Shown: piece by piece, positions 25,146 through 36,741 of the stretch
How positions within the stretch are numbered: the stretch's first letter is position 1
Layout: every line of letters begins with the position of its first letter
The notes under the pieces: model-generated
Databases searched by the model: none
What the model saw: only the letters and a program-made list of their open reading frames with translations
What the model was told of the DNA's origin: nothing
Origin: Ophioceras dolichostomum
Taxonomy: Eukaryota > Ascomycota > Sordariomycetes > Magnaporthales > Ophioceraceae
DNA length: 64,000 nucleotides
Assembly (NCBI GenBank): GCA_003049485.1
Contig: PYST01000114.1
Coordinates: 34,616-98,615 of the forward strand
Direction of reading: 5' to 3'
Position numbers and translations under genes: made by a program

Positions 25146-26034
25146 GGACGCACTACATACACAGAACAGGACGGAGGCAGGCCTATTGCTTGAGGTGGAA
25201 GAGTGCGTTAACGGGGCTACTGAGGGACGGAGGCTGTCTCTCTTCCTTGCCAAGATTGTTTGGTGTGTCGATATTGCTGTTGTTCTTTTCCGTCGTTCGA
25301 AGCGACGGAAGCCAGCCGGTTGTTTGCAGCCACCAACGATACCTACCTGTCTTTATCACATTATCTTAATTCTTCATGAAATGGATCTGCGCTTTGCTCT
25401 GGCGCTCACTTTTGATCTTCTAGAACGGCATATATTCGTCTGGTATCTGGAGTTTTTTTTTTTATCAGGGTGTCGTTTCGTTGAATTGGACTGCTTGGGT
25501 GCTTCCAATTATCCCGCGACGCTGTACCTCGACAAGGGCTCCCCGGCAGACATAATCTTGCGAAGCATTGACTGTAGTATTCCTCGGCGCTAACGAGGCC
25601 GTCAGGGCATCCCTTCTCGTCCATCAAACGGCCAGCCTCGCCAGATGGCAGTGCTGCGAGTGCAGGTCAGTCATCCTTCGACTTTTTGTTTTTCTACTAC
25701 TCCTGCATGCATGCTCTGCCAAACCACTTCACTCATTCTGCAAGAAACGCGGGTAACACGCCGTAGCGGTGGCAGTGCTGCTGAGCTGTAAAACACCCCA
25801 CGATATCGAACTGCTGAGCTTTCCCCGATTTGGCCGGAAGCTGAACATGTGTGACCACATAAAGAGCCAATATCCCCCCCCCCCCCCNNNNNNNNNNNNN
25901 NNNNNNNNNNNNNNNNNNNNNNNNNNNNNNNNNNNNCCCCCCCCCAACCTCACGCGCCATGAAGATTTCTTGTTTATCGGAAAGCATGATTTCGGGCGGT
26001 TCGCACTGGACGGTGTCTGTCCGACACTGACAAA
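25146..26034. other. Intergenic with assembly gap
   Basis: RAP1 3' flank and the region before the HET gene. The gap and its poly-C flanks are listed separately. No gene recognised; any 5' exon of the HET gene in the gap would be invisible. Confidence 0.5.
25874..25945. other. Assembly gap (49 N) inside a poly-C tract
   Basis: Fourteen C (25874-25887), 49 N (25888-25936) and nine C (25937-25945). The flanks suggest that a homopolymer C run stopped the assembly, so true length is unknown. Confidence 0.95.
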
Positions 26035-29000
26035 ATGGCTGCTTGCCCGGACGAGGTCATCATCAGCGCTGAAGGCCTGGCTTCTGACGGCTTGGTGGTG
26101 GAGGCGGGGTATCCTCAGCCACACGCCTTCACAGCGTGCCGCCCCTCACCGGCCCCAGCTCTTTACAAGGCTCTTCCACTCGACATCGGTTCAATCCGAT
26201 TGCTGGACCTCGAACCGCTCAAAAAGGTTCCCAGGTCGACGGCGACATCTCACCAGCCACTTGTTGGGCGTCTTAGCACTGTCAGCCTGAAGGAATCTCC
26301 CCGATTCGCGGCGGTGTCGTACGTCTGGGGCGATAAGGCTGTCCCCAGCCATACCATCGCCTGCTATGCGTCATCGTCGACTTCTTCGGTCGCCCCAGTC
26401 GATTTGGAGATCACTGTCAGCTGCCATGCGATGCTCCAGCAGATCAGGAAGACCTTCGGTGCTGTTACTATATGGGTCGATGCGATATGCATCAATCAGC
26501 ACGATGACAGGGAGAAGACCACCCAGATCCAGTTCATGAAGGACATTTACACTTGGGCGGAGACGACGTACATTTGGCTGGGTGAAGGAACCGAGCGGAC
26601 CGAAGTTGCCATGGACTTCCTCCGGCATTCCGGCACCATCATGACCAGGCTTCCCGTCGCATGGCTCTCGGCCTTGGGCGAAGAGAGCAGAAGGCGAGAG
26701 AAGGCCAGATATTGGACTGGGGCTACTATGCTTGATCCTCTACGTATGTTTGGTTGCCCATCAGTCCTTCCGAGAAGCCGAAACCGGGGAGGCCCAGAGC
26801 GCCAGCACGCATTGACCGTCGTGATTCAACTTGCGTCTAGGACGACTCGATCTCGTCTTCCGTCGAAGACACCGAGGTGTCACCCATGCGCACATCGAAG
26901 AACTCCTGCTCCGACCATGGGTCACCCGGGTGTGGACGTTCCAGGAGGTCATCCTGTCTGCGAACCCCGTCGTCCTCTGTGGAGACAAGATCCTGCCCTG
27001 GGCCCGGCTCCTTAATGCCATCTACTGCACCTTCGAGGACCGGACCTTCAGCTTGACAGGGCCAACAGCCGGGCTTCTCGGGAACACGCCGGCTTTGAGC
27101 CGATGGCGCGCTCTCGCGAACCTTTGGCTGAAGCTCCCAAGGGAAGTTCATTGGAACGGTGTGCGGGTTCGAGAATCACGGGACTTGTCCCCAGGAGCCT
27201 CCGAGAAGGTACCAGGGGTGTCGGCCAGTGGTGGAGAGGAAGAAGCTGCAATAGCGTCATCATCATCACCACCACCATCCTTCGTCGAGGCCTTGAGACA
27301 AACTCGAGTCCGCCGTGGCATTTGCCTCCGACTCTGCATTCCGATGACCCTTGTCACGATGGTGTGGTCGCTTGCATGGCTCGCGCTCTGCGGCTACCTA
27401 ACCTACCTGGCCGGTGAAGACCTGGCCTCGAGGCTGAGCAAAGTCCAGGCAACTGACAAGTACTCTTGGGACGACATCACTCGCGACCGCGTCCTAGCGT
27501 GGGGGTTCGCGGGCTTCGCGTGGTTCCTGGCGCTGTTCATTTCTTGCATCCTTCCTACGTCTATGTCGATCTTCGCCGTCTTCATCCTCAAAGGACTCTC
27601 ACCCCATAGGTTCCTCATGGAAAGGGAGGAGACGGATCGGGAGGCGACGACGAGGCAGATACTCGGGGGGATCCAGGACGCCCTGCGGCATCGCGCCAGC
27701 GAGAAGCCGCACGACCGGTGCATCGGGCTGGACGGCATCCTGTCGAGCTTCGGCACCACCACCAAGCCGTCGCGGCCGAACTACCAGGAGCCGTACGGCG
27801 AGACCTTCAGGTTCCTGATCCAGCGGTTGGTGGCATGGCAGCCGTCGGCGATCGAGATGATCGTGGATGCGGGAACTGTGGCCCCTCCAGGGGCGCCATC
27901 CTGGGTGCCATGCTGGGGGAGGTTGCCGAACACGAGGCTTTCCTGGCGGTACACGCTCGGCTTCTCCAAGTGCTCTATCCCCGCCCCATCCACTGGAGGA
28001 GGGAAGCTCTCCTCCCCTCCTCTCATCAACGGCAACAGATTGAAGTTGAAGGCACGTTCCTGCGGAGCTATTTGTCTAAGGGTAGACTTCAACGACTCTC
28101 TCCGCCGACAGCAGCAGGCCAAGAAGGATAAGGAGAAGGCGGATGCTGATGCCCATGCTGATGAACGCGATGTGATCAAGCTTCTCGGCTTCCTCAAAGC
28201 ATTTGTACAATATGTTGCCCTCCCAGGCGGACCGATGCCGGACGGGTACGATTATCCCAAAAGCCCCGTGTTCGGTGTCACTCACAGCCTAGCGCCAGAG
28301 AGGGGGCCCTCGCACAAGACGGTGCACGTGGCTGGGTCATCCGAATTTGAGCAAGGGTACGACATTCAGCAGCGGTTGCCGGAGTGGGAAGGGCCGTACA
28401 ACTTCTCGGACAAAAAGGAAGACTTCATTCTCCTATCCAGCGTGTACGACCTGCTTCAGCATGCTCAGCGCCCTCCTCGCGCCTATAGGCCACCACCATG
28501 GAAGAATGTACTCGATGCTGCTCTGGGGCCGCCGCCGTCTATTGCTGCTCATGACGGCGGGCAACAGCAGCTGGGCGACGTGACCTCCGTACCAGCTACG
28601 CCAGGGGACGAAAGGGAGAAGGAGGAGAATACGGAGACGGAGACGGAGACGGAAACGGAGAAGGAGAAGGAAAAGACAGGCAGCAACGAGGAAGGAGGAA
28701 AATATACAGCGACGGAAAATGCGTACGAAGAAGAAAAGAAAGACGAAAAGGAAGAAGTCGAAGCGAAGGAAAAAGAAGAATCAGGAAGAAACCCAGGAAT
28801 AGGACTATCCAAGCAAACGAGCACGGCGACGACCACAACAGCGTTGGCCGCCGCAGCGCTCTCCGGCGACTTCTCAGCCATCCTCTTCTACCTCCACACC
28901 ACGAGACCAGGAGCCTACGCCTTCCTCAAAAGACTAATCAACAAAATTGCCGCGGAGAGGCGCTGCCTCTTCATGCTCGAGAATGGGCGGATCGGGACGG

Positions 29001-29473
29001 GTATGCTCTCGCTCCGGCAGGGGGACGAGGTGCTGCAGCTGCAGGGCGTACCTCCGCCTATGGCACTGCGGAGGAGGAACACTGCTGGTGCTGGTGCTGG
29101 TTGTGCTGCTGGTGCTGGTCCTACTACGGCCACTATTACCCCTACCACTAACACGACTACCGCTACAACCATCATCACCGCCGCTACCGCTGCTGGTACC
29201 TCTACAGCCGCCGACGTGGCAGTTACCGCCTCAAAAGCCGCCTCGCAAGAAGCCGCCGCCACAGAAGCAGCAGACGCAAAGTCAGAGGAAAAAGAAGTAG
29301 AAGACAAGCCCGAGGAGGAGTTGAGAGAGTACACCACCGTCGGAGCCGTCCTGGTCCACGGGCTGATGCACGGCGAGTCTGCGACGCCGAAGACGTGCAC
29401 CTACCTCGACCCGTGGAGCAGCAGGCCCCCACCATCCCCCAAGCAGCAGATAGTAGATATTATCATTGTGTAG
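26035..29473 (+). CDS. HET-domain protein with transmembrane segments
   Basis: HET domains occur in fungal proteins that trigger heterokaryon incompatibility and programmed cell death. Exons 26035-26743 and 26841-29473 join in phase, 1,113 residues. Domain strings in order: FAAVSYVWGD, IWVDAICINQHDDREKTTQI, TTYIWLGEGTE and, across the intron, WVTRVWTFQEVILS. About 100 residues later are two hydrophobic segments (about 27316-27415 and 27500-27590) that should span a membrane, then DRCIGLDGILSSFG and SWVPCWG as in other HET proteins. The C-terminal part is low complexity: alternating Thr-Glu and Lys-Glu repeats (about 28625-28790), then an Ala/Thr-rich stretch. It ends VGAVLVHGLMHGESATPKTC. The start ATG has good context (aaaATGG), but the nearby assembly gap leaves a missing 5' exon possible. 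Confidence 0.85.
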
Positions 29474-30137
29474 GTAGCGGTGAAGAGAGGAGTACGACCA
29501 AAAATATACATAGCTAGGTACCTAGGTACCTACCTTACCTTTAGGTAGGTATTCTCCTGATCATTAGATTCGCGAGCAATAATGAAGAGGACCGGGAGAT
29601 GAAGCCCCTGTACACACACACCCAGGGACGACGCGCTCCGTACTTCGCGTGCCTGGATAGCACGCACGGAAGGATGGACTGCTCTGTAAGGTGATGGATG
29701 GGCCGAGGTGAACGGGGTAGTGACAGAATATTTGTACTTCGAACCTTTCCTATCTACCTAGGTACCTCGGTACGTTTTTGTATCTTTTTCTTTTTACGCT
29801 ATTAATTACAAGAAGCTGATCATCCAAACCTGGTGTTGATAGCGGATCGATGAGTTTATGCGTAGAGGTAGGTGTGTGGGTGTAGGTATGCGTGTGATGA
29901 TTTTTATCGTACAGTGTGACGGGTGTTACATGATGATGGACGACGGCTTGAGGAGGCTGGGCCCATGATGCAGCCGCCCACCTAGAGATTGGTGGTCGAA
30001 GCGGAGGAGAATCCCTTTCTCTTGTCGTATTCCTGTTTCTTCCCTGGCGATAGGTGGTAGGTGTAGTGTGCTATGGGTTGTTACAACCAGCAATGTTTTC
30101 CTTTCCTCCACTTCCCTTTGCGGATTCGTTTATCTGG
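29474..30137. other. Intergenic between convergent genes with TAGGTACC runs
   Basis: Dense TACCTAGGTA-type runs at 29513-29552 and 29752-29772. No gene recognised. Confidence 0.5.
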
Positions 30138-31346
30138 TCATCTCCCATGTCTGACCTCGTAAGAGCTCGTGACGTGAATAGCGGTCTCGCTGGGCTTCCG
30201 AGGCGCGCTGACGTCGTGGTCACTGCTGCTCTTGTCGCCGTTGATGCTGTTGTCGTGGTGCATGTTGTTCCTCCTGCCGTTGCCCTCGAGGATGAACTCC
30301 TCGCTTCCGCCATCGGACGGAAGCTGGTGGCCCTTGATCTCCTTGGCTCCCACGCGCCACTCGCTGTGGCCCTTGACGCCCGTCTCGATGCCGCCGTTGC
30401 CGCCGTGCGACGTGCCGCCGATGGTGACCAGCTCGTTCCAGTTGCGGCTGCCCTTGCTCGGCGTCTTGTTCGGGTTGTTGTTGTTGCTGCTGGGGTCGCC
30501 GCTGCCGCCATACTTCTCGTTGGACGACTTGCTGAACCACCTGGTCTTGGAGAACAGCGGCTTGATCCCGGGGATGCTGACGACGATGGCGCCGACGAAC
30601 AGCTCCCTCGAGGTCCAGCCGGCCGCGACGGGGAGGAGGGACAGGTCCTGGAGCGAGTAGTAGGCGCGGAGGATGGCGGCCACGGCGACGAAGCATCCGG
30701 AGCAAAGAAGGAACATGAGCGAGATGCGGCGCCAGATGGGGATCTTGGCGGCGAATATGATGGGGAGAGGCAAGAGAACGATGGCGAAGTCGGAGCTGGC
30801 GTTGAAGGTCGCGATGGCCTTGTAGTTGGTGTTGCGCACGGCGCACTCCTCGCCGGGGTAAGGCTGGATCTGCCACGACTTGTGGACGGGGACGCAGATG
30901 AAGATGTGCGTCAGGAACGAGCCCACAAAGGCGACGGCCGTGTAACCCATGACCACTTTCACCGCCATCGCCTGCCAGCCCAGCCCCCTCGAGAGGCGGT
31001 AGAACATGGTGAGGAGCGTCGACTTGAGCGACCAGGCGTAGAAGAGGTAGATGACCCAGTCCGCCCACATCAGCTTCTGGCCGATGATGAAGCTCTGCAC
31101 CATCGAGTCGGGCAGGAGGTAGACGGACTCGGGCGTCTGGCCGATGATGGCGCCGTACTGGGTGATGAGGTGGATGATAACGACGATAGCCGTGTATGTG
31201 GCCAGGGCGATGCCCATGAAGAGGTCCTCAAGCTGGAAATTTCTGATGCCCACCACCTTCCACCTGGCGCCGAAGCGCACGATGATGAAGAGGGCGCCGA
31301 TGATATATTCGGCCCAGAGCTCCTCGTTGCCTTGGATGCCGCCCAT
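30138..31346 (-). CDS. Pth11-like (rhodopsin-fold) integral membrane protein
   Basis: 402 residues, single exon. Seven hydrophobic segments fill roughly residues 10-265, arranged as in the fungal SAT4/Pth11-type 'rhodopsin domain' family. Examples are WADWVIYLFYAWSLKSTLL, a segment around VVMGYTAVAFVGSFL, the loop CVPVHKSWQIQPYPGEEC, and NASSDFAIVLLPLPIIF. There is no N-terminal CFEM cysteine domain. The C-terminal ~140 residues are cytoplasmic-type, rich in Asn, Ser and Gly (SSNNNNPNKTPSKGSRNW). Family members act as surface sensors or have unknown roles. A TATATATAT sequence lies 52 bases upstream of the start. It diverges from the BAHD-type acyltransferase across about 1 kb. Confidence 0.85.
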   Translation of the reverse strand: MGGIQGNEELWAEYIIGALFIIVRFGARWKVVGIRNFQLEDLFMGIALATYTAIVVIIHLITQYGAIIGQTPESVYLLPDSMVQSFIIGQKLMWADWVIYLFYAWSLKSTLLTMFYRLSRGLGWQAMAVKVVMGYTAVAFVGSFLTHIFICVPVHKSWQIQPYPGEECAVRNTNYKAIATFNASSDFAIVLLPLPIIFAAKIPIWRRISLMFLLCSGCFVAVAAILRAYYSLQDLSLLPVAAGWTSRELFVGAIVVSIPGIKPLFSKTRWFSKSSNEKYGGSGDPSSNNNNPNKTPSKGSRNWNELVTIGGTSHGGNGGIETGVKGHSEWRVGAKEIKGHQLPSDGGSEEFILEGNGRRNNMHHDNSINGDKSSSDHDVSAPRKPSETAIHVTSSYEVRHGR

Positions 31347-31397
31347 GGCTAGGACTAGAGCTAGAGACTCTAGCTAGAAACCCTCGAGTGCTGGTGC

Positions 31398-31406
31398 TAT
31401 ATATAT
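31398..31406 (-). promoter_or_regulatory. TATA-like element upstream of the Pth11-like gene
   Basis: TATATATAT, 52 bases before the start codon of the minus-strand Pth11-like gene. Function inferred from position only. Confidence 0.45.
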
Positions 31407-32352
31407 GTGCAGTGTACGATGGCTGTTAGATGGCACGATGCAAGACGGGACGACGGGCTCGGATATCGGGTCGTCAGAAGGACATCCTCAGAAGAACGAA
31501 CTCTGCGTCTGTCTGTCTGTACCGAGTGTCCGGTTTGAATAGATTCCTTCACCTTCTCTCCGAAGGCTGCCCCCCTCCTTTTAAAACAAAACAGTGCCGA
31601 ATCACAACGCAATCAAATTATGTATTGTTCTTGCAGGGCTGGCCACTGGGAACAGGTGAGACCCGGGAATGTCCTGGTCGCCCTTTTTTCTCCCCCTTCG
31701 CCCCCCCTATCTGCCTAGTACCCATGTTGTATCAAAAACAGCCCATGAAAATCCGCCGTAAAAATGGCACCTGAACCTGGAGCCCAGAAGGAGCCCAGAA
31801 GGAGCCCAGACGGCACTTTGATGGAGCGACGGCTTCTCCAATGCGGTTGGCTTGGGAGACTGGGTTGTGGGCCGGGGAAGATCCCCGGAAGACGAGGGGC
31901 AACGAGTCAAGTTCAGTCAGCAAGCCCAGCAGCAGGGGCCAGCTGCAGGTCTGGGTGGGCCGATAAAACAGGGTCCCCCCCAACAAATGTTACAACGGCT
32001 TTCCGCTCTGGGCCGTTCCCCTGGACCAGCTCTCAGGGTTCTTGACAATGCAATTATCTGGGGTTTCCCTCTGCCTGTGCTCGGGCCATGATGAGGGCGA
32101 AAGATAGGGGAGACAAGGAAAGAAAAGAAGAAGAATGGAAAGATATCTCTTCCCGTTTCTCGGTTCAGCAAGCCACACTGACACGGCATAAACACACCGT
32201 ACCTACAACGTACCTGCATACAACCTGCATACAAGCTGGGACGTTGGAATACATGCAAACTGCCCGTGTGAGAGCGGTCCTGGGGAGAGAGAGTGACAAA
32301 CTCGGTTCGACTTACCTTACTCGCTAGTCCACCAACACACCTACCCACCACG
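31407..32352. other. Divergent intergenic region, no gene recognised
   Basis: Upstream region shared by the Pth11-like gene (minus) and the acyltransferase (plus). Contains a short tandem (gagcccagaag, about 31779-31808). No convincing coding frame. Confidence 0.5.
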
Positions 32353-34195
32353 ATGAAGTTCCTGGGCTTCGGCCAGAGCGCGCCTCCCGTCGTCGACACC
32401 GACCAGGTGATCCCGCTGCACTGGTTCGAGGATGGATTTATGTGGAAGAAGGTTGTCGTATACACGCTCTTCGTCTTCGACGAGCCACTCGACCAAGAGA
32501 TCCTTCGCACCTCGCTGGAGAAGCTTGTTGCCCGTGAGGGATACAGGAAACTCGGAGCCCGGCTGAGGAAGAACGTGCGTACACATGACGCCGACACACT
32601 GTACACGCGCATCCGTATCACATCCATCCTGCTCCATCACATCACACTCCAGCCCCATCCATCACCACTCCCCCTCCCATTCGTCACAGTCCCCTTGCAG
32701 AGATCTACCGGTTGCAGCGTACCCCCTCAAGTTGCTTTTTTGTACCACATTTCGCGTTTCTGAGGAATGCTGTTCCATATGCCTGGGCTCAGCTTACCTC
32801 GCTCACCGTTGTTTTGCCTGATTATTTCAACCTGCTCGCCTCACCTAGTACGTGGTGCCTAACATAACCTAACCTACCTCTCGTTGTGCAACAACCTCCC
32901 AAAAACAGGCCAACGGCGGCGTCGAATACCATGTCCCCGCCTCATTCTCCGCCTCCCGGCCGGCCGTGGCCTACACGCACGCAGACCACTCCAACATCTC
33001 GGCAGCCGAGCACCCAGTCGGGTCCATGATACCGTCGCCCTCCAAGAACGGCGCGCCCGCAGTCGTCGGCGACCCGGAGTCCCTCTCAGAGCTGATGCGC
33101 GGCCCGGAGAAGAAGACCTTATCCCTTGACAGTTGGCTGACCTCCGACCGGCCCACGCTGGGCCTCCACGTCGTCTCGTTCCGCGACCGCACCTGCGCGA
33201 CCATCAGCTGGCCGCACATCGCGTTCGACGCGCTCGGCAAAAAGGCCATCATCGAAGGGTGGACCATGATGCTGGCGGGAAGAGAAGACGAGATCAAGAC
33301 GCCCATCGGCTTCGACAAAGATCCCCTCGAAGAGTTCGGAAAACATGCGACCGAGAAACACGTGCTCGCCGACAGACGCGTGGGCAACTGGGGCATGGCG
33401 GGCTACGCGCTCAGGAACGTGGCCGGGCTCGCCGGCGCGAAGGAGATCCGCATGGTGTGCATCCCGGCCGCGTTCTGGGAGAAGATGGTGGCGGACGTGC
33501 GCGCAGAACTTGCTGCTTCCCTCCCCCGCGAAAACGAAAACGACTCGGTACCGTTCGTGACGGAGGGCGACGTCATCTGCGCATGGTGGACGCGCCTCTG
33601 CGCCTCCCACCTCGGCCCCGACAGCACCACGACCGTCTCCGCCCAGAACCCGATGTCGCTCCGCAAGGTGCTGGAGCAGGACCTGCTCCCCAAAGACAGA
33701 CCCTTCATCTCCATGGCGCTGGGGTTCGCGACGGTCGTGCACCCGGCCAAAGACATCCTCACGAAGCCGCTCAGCTGGCTCGCGCTCGAGTTCCGGCGCG
33801 CCATCTCCGGGCAAGGCACGAGGGCACAGGTCGAGGCCTACGCGGCGCTGCAGCGCGAGTTCAGCGCGAGCCTGCGCATGCCGCTGTTCTTTGGGGACAG
33901 CGGCATGTATAACCTGTTCTACTCGAACTGGCAGAAGGCGGGGCTGTTCGGGTTCGACTTCTCGGGCGCCGCTGTTGATGAGGGGAGGAGGCGGGGGGAT
34001 AAGGGCGCTGAGCAGAAGCCGGTGATGGCTAAGTACATACAGTGCGTGCAGGACCCGGCGTTTCCGGAGGGCTGGCCGATCAGCGGGAAGGACAATGATG
34101 GGAATTACTGGATCTCGGGGTTCAGGGCGAAGGGGCTTTGGGGGAAGTTGGAGGAGGAGCTTGGGAGGCAGGTTAGGGAGGGGAAGTTTGAATGA
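32353..34195 (+). CDS. BAHD-type (transferase family) acyltransferase
   Basis: Soluble CoA-dependent O/N-acyltransferase of the fungal transferase family, related in fold to plant BAHD and Tri101-type enzymes. Exons 32353-32574 and 32909-34195, phase 0, 502 residues. The catalytic motif HxxxD is present as HIAFD at residues 177-181, inside ATISWPHIAFD. The second BAHD motif, DFGWG, is degenerate: the corresponding position reads FDFSGA. The N-terminal half has the usual HWFEDGFMWKK and YRKLGARLRKN strings before the intron and GVEYHVPASFS after it. The intron of 334 bases is long for this window; I saw no conserved exon inside it. The gene is 12 kb from the PKS, so it may acylate the polyketide, but that is inference. 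The substrate cannot be predicted. Confidence 0.85.
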
Positions 34196-36295
34196 ACGAA
34201 TGAATGAAGGATGAGAGGCGTGGTGGCAGGCATGCATGCAATGGAGGGTTTGGATGTCTCGAACCTATGCTGGAATGGTGGGGTAGGTACGGTAAAGCTG
34301 GTTGTGTCGATGTGGTTGCACACCTAGTTTGCCAATCCTGCTTGGCGATGGTGATGGTGGCTGATAATTGATCGAGAGATGGATGGATGGATGGATGCCG
34401 ACACCACTACGGGATGCGACTCAGCGGGAGCAGGAGCCGGAGCACGGGAGATCATCAGTGCGCTCAACTGCACATCCCGTTGCTTATTTCGAGGCAGTTC
34501 GCTGGAAGTTCTACGGTTTTTGGCTTTTTTTTTTTTTTTCCTTCTTCGCTAACATCAGAACTGTTTAATCTTCTACACTGTTTAATCCTAGACCATCGCT
34601 TCCTATTATCGGCAATTTGAAATGATACCTGTACATGGTAGTTCAACTGGACTCTTTGTCGTCGTTTATCAAAGGGCAACAACATCCACTCGACCATCCA
34701 TCGCCGTCATCGGCCCCCAACCCAGCTCAGCATCGTCAACAAGCATCAACGTCCAACCCTTCCACCTCAGCAACCTTCGCGCTGATCTGCGCGATCTACT
34801 ATTAAAAGATGTTTACGCATCGGATGTACTCTGCCGTTTCTTCTATCTCATTCGGACCGAGCCTTTGAGCTTTCTCTAGAAAACCTCCAGGTTCAAAATC
34901 CTGAGCCAAGGATTTCCACAGCACGATGCCGTCGATCGATGCCGTTCTGTGCCGTTCTTCTCTGTGGAGCGACAGGGACATGGGGATATGCCGTCGTTCG
35001 TCGCCCCTCCTCTTCAGTTTCTAGCTGCTGCGCAACAGGGGTATCTAACGAGCGAAATACCCTCTCGCTCACTCGCTCGGTAGCGGGTTTTCCCGCCGTG
35101 GTGCTGTGCTCGAGGTTGCGAAAAGGAAAAATGTGAAATGAGAGGGGGAAAAGTCGGCAACTAGCAACCCTGGTGCTTCGGGTGTGAAGTTGCGTCGGCG
35201 ATCCCAATACACAACCCCTGTGAGGCCCACCGCAAGCTGCACCAAACCCTCAACTACTTTTCATTTGGGTAAGGGAGAACCCGAGTCGAGCCTTGAACTG
35301 GAAAGCATGCACGTGGTCGACTGACAACTGGCAGAACTGTCATCTGTTATGACCTCAGTGACGCGTCCAGAGTTGAGAGCCTACATCGCAATTTGTGGTA
35401 TTAGTATTAAACGTGGTTGTCCTCGTACTGGCGCGAACGTTTCACATCACAAAGTCGAATTATGGGGTTCTGAGAACTACCTTACTCCCTGCCAAATCCC
35501 GCCTGGATGGGACGCCGTTATATCGTAAGAGGATCGACACTATCATTGCCGTTGACAGCAACGCATTGCTCAGGAGATGGTTCGGGCGGATAGGGGTCCT
35601 CTTCACTGTCTTCTCACTGTCTTCAGACCACAACACAACCGAGAGTCCACTACCACAGTACCCCCAAACCACCTCGGACAGAGTTTCTTGTGTTGGCGAA
35701 GATCAGCCATCGTTGGCTCCTTCGACTTCGCGAGGATGAGGAGGTGAGACCACCACAGGGGACGGAGCAGATGTCGAGACTCGAGAAACGATGCATGAAT
35801 AGCGTTACTTTCGTACAGCTCCAAGCAGGATTCAGGGGCGATGATCTTGGCAACGAATGATGAATTGAGTAGCGCTATCTGTTCACGACCGACTCCCCCT
35901 CTTCGTTCTTCTTGATGACAGTGGGGGACACCAGATGAAGGCCCACCCCCACCATCCAGCGTCCGTCCCTAAGGTCCCAAGCCGGCCGGACAGGGGCTGC
36001 TCCTCTCCGGCGCGGCCACATTCTCCCCAAAGAACGCGGTCCGGCAGCCCGGAAGACCAAGTCCAGCCAGCAGCCTTCCCGATTCTCCACTGTGTAGACC
36101 AAGTTAGGTACCAGTAGTACTCACCAGAAAGCAACCTACAGCCTACCTGTACGGTGGACGTGCTCGGTAGGTATGTAGGAACGCTCTCGCTGATTTGGGC
36201 CAGTTTTTGAAGGTTTCACATAATAAATGGCTGGGCCGATAGAGTAACCGAATTATCTATCAAAATTCTAATACTAACATCTTCACATGACGGGA
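34196..36295. other. 2.1 kb intergenic, no gene recognised
   Basis: Contains tandem GGAT/GATG repeats (about 34376-34398), a T-rich tract (about 34526-34541) and mixed sequence. Short frames on both strands have no motifs. Confidence 0.5.
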
Positions 36296-36556
36296 TCAAT
36301 GACCTCTCTCGACGACATCCGCGTATTTTTGTGCCCGAGCGTCCATCTCTTTTCCTTGCCCCTCGCCAACCTCCCCAGATGCTAGGCGGGCAAAAGTGAG
36401 CTTCACGACGAACATAGGCGCTGCGTCGAAGACGTAGATGAAGGCCTCATGGCTGCTCATGTAGCCGTCTGTTCTGCCCACGAACTCCACGGCTTGAAGG
36501 ATGCTTGAAATGCCAGCAACACGGCGAACACTTCGAGCACGACGAAGTAAAGCCAC
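36296..36556 (-). pseudogene. RTA1-like (lipid-translocating exporter family) C-terminal remnant
   Basis: An 86-codon frame opening with GTG and preceded by stops. The segment ILQAVEFVGRTDGYMSSHEA followed by FIYVFDAAPMFVV matches the end of RTA1-like seven-TM proteins, where an R-x-x-E-F pair, G-x-x-G-Y, H-E and Y-x-F-D-A are conserved. Just upstream, a hydrophobic string typical of the preceding TM helix (WLYFVVLEVFAVLLAF) is in a different frame, suggesting a frameshift. The five or so other TM helices of the family (about 300 residues) are not visible, so this is a decayed copy, or the last exon of a gene I could not trace. Confidence 0.55.
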
Positions 36557-36741
36557 CAGCCCCCGCTAAGACATGACCAGCCCAGCCCTGTGCCAGACTT
36601 CAACCCCCTTATACGTCACCCCTCGACGCTAGAAACCCGGGGGCTGTGTTCAGCGGCTGCCAGCCGGCCAGCTAGCGGGGGAGAAACAACTTTCATGTAA
36701 GGAATGCTGAATGCCACTGCTGGGCCTTCCACCAGGATCCC

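Noticed and set aside
30054..31352. 432-codon plus-strand frame
   Set aside because: Antisense shadow of the Pth11-like gene, with Val/Asp/Ala/Arg-biased composition and no motif.
33119..34237. 372-codon minus-strand frame
   Set aside because: Antisense shadow of the acyltransferase's second exon.
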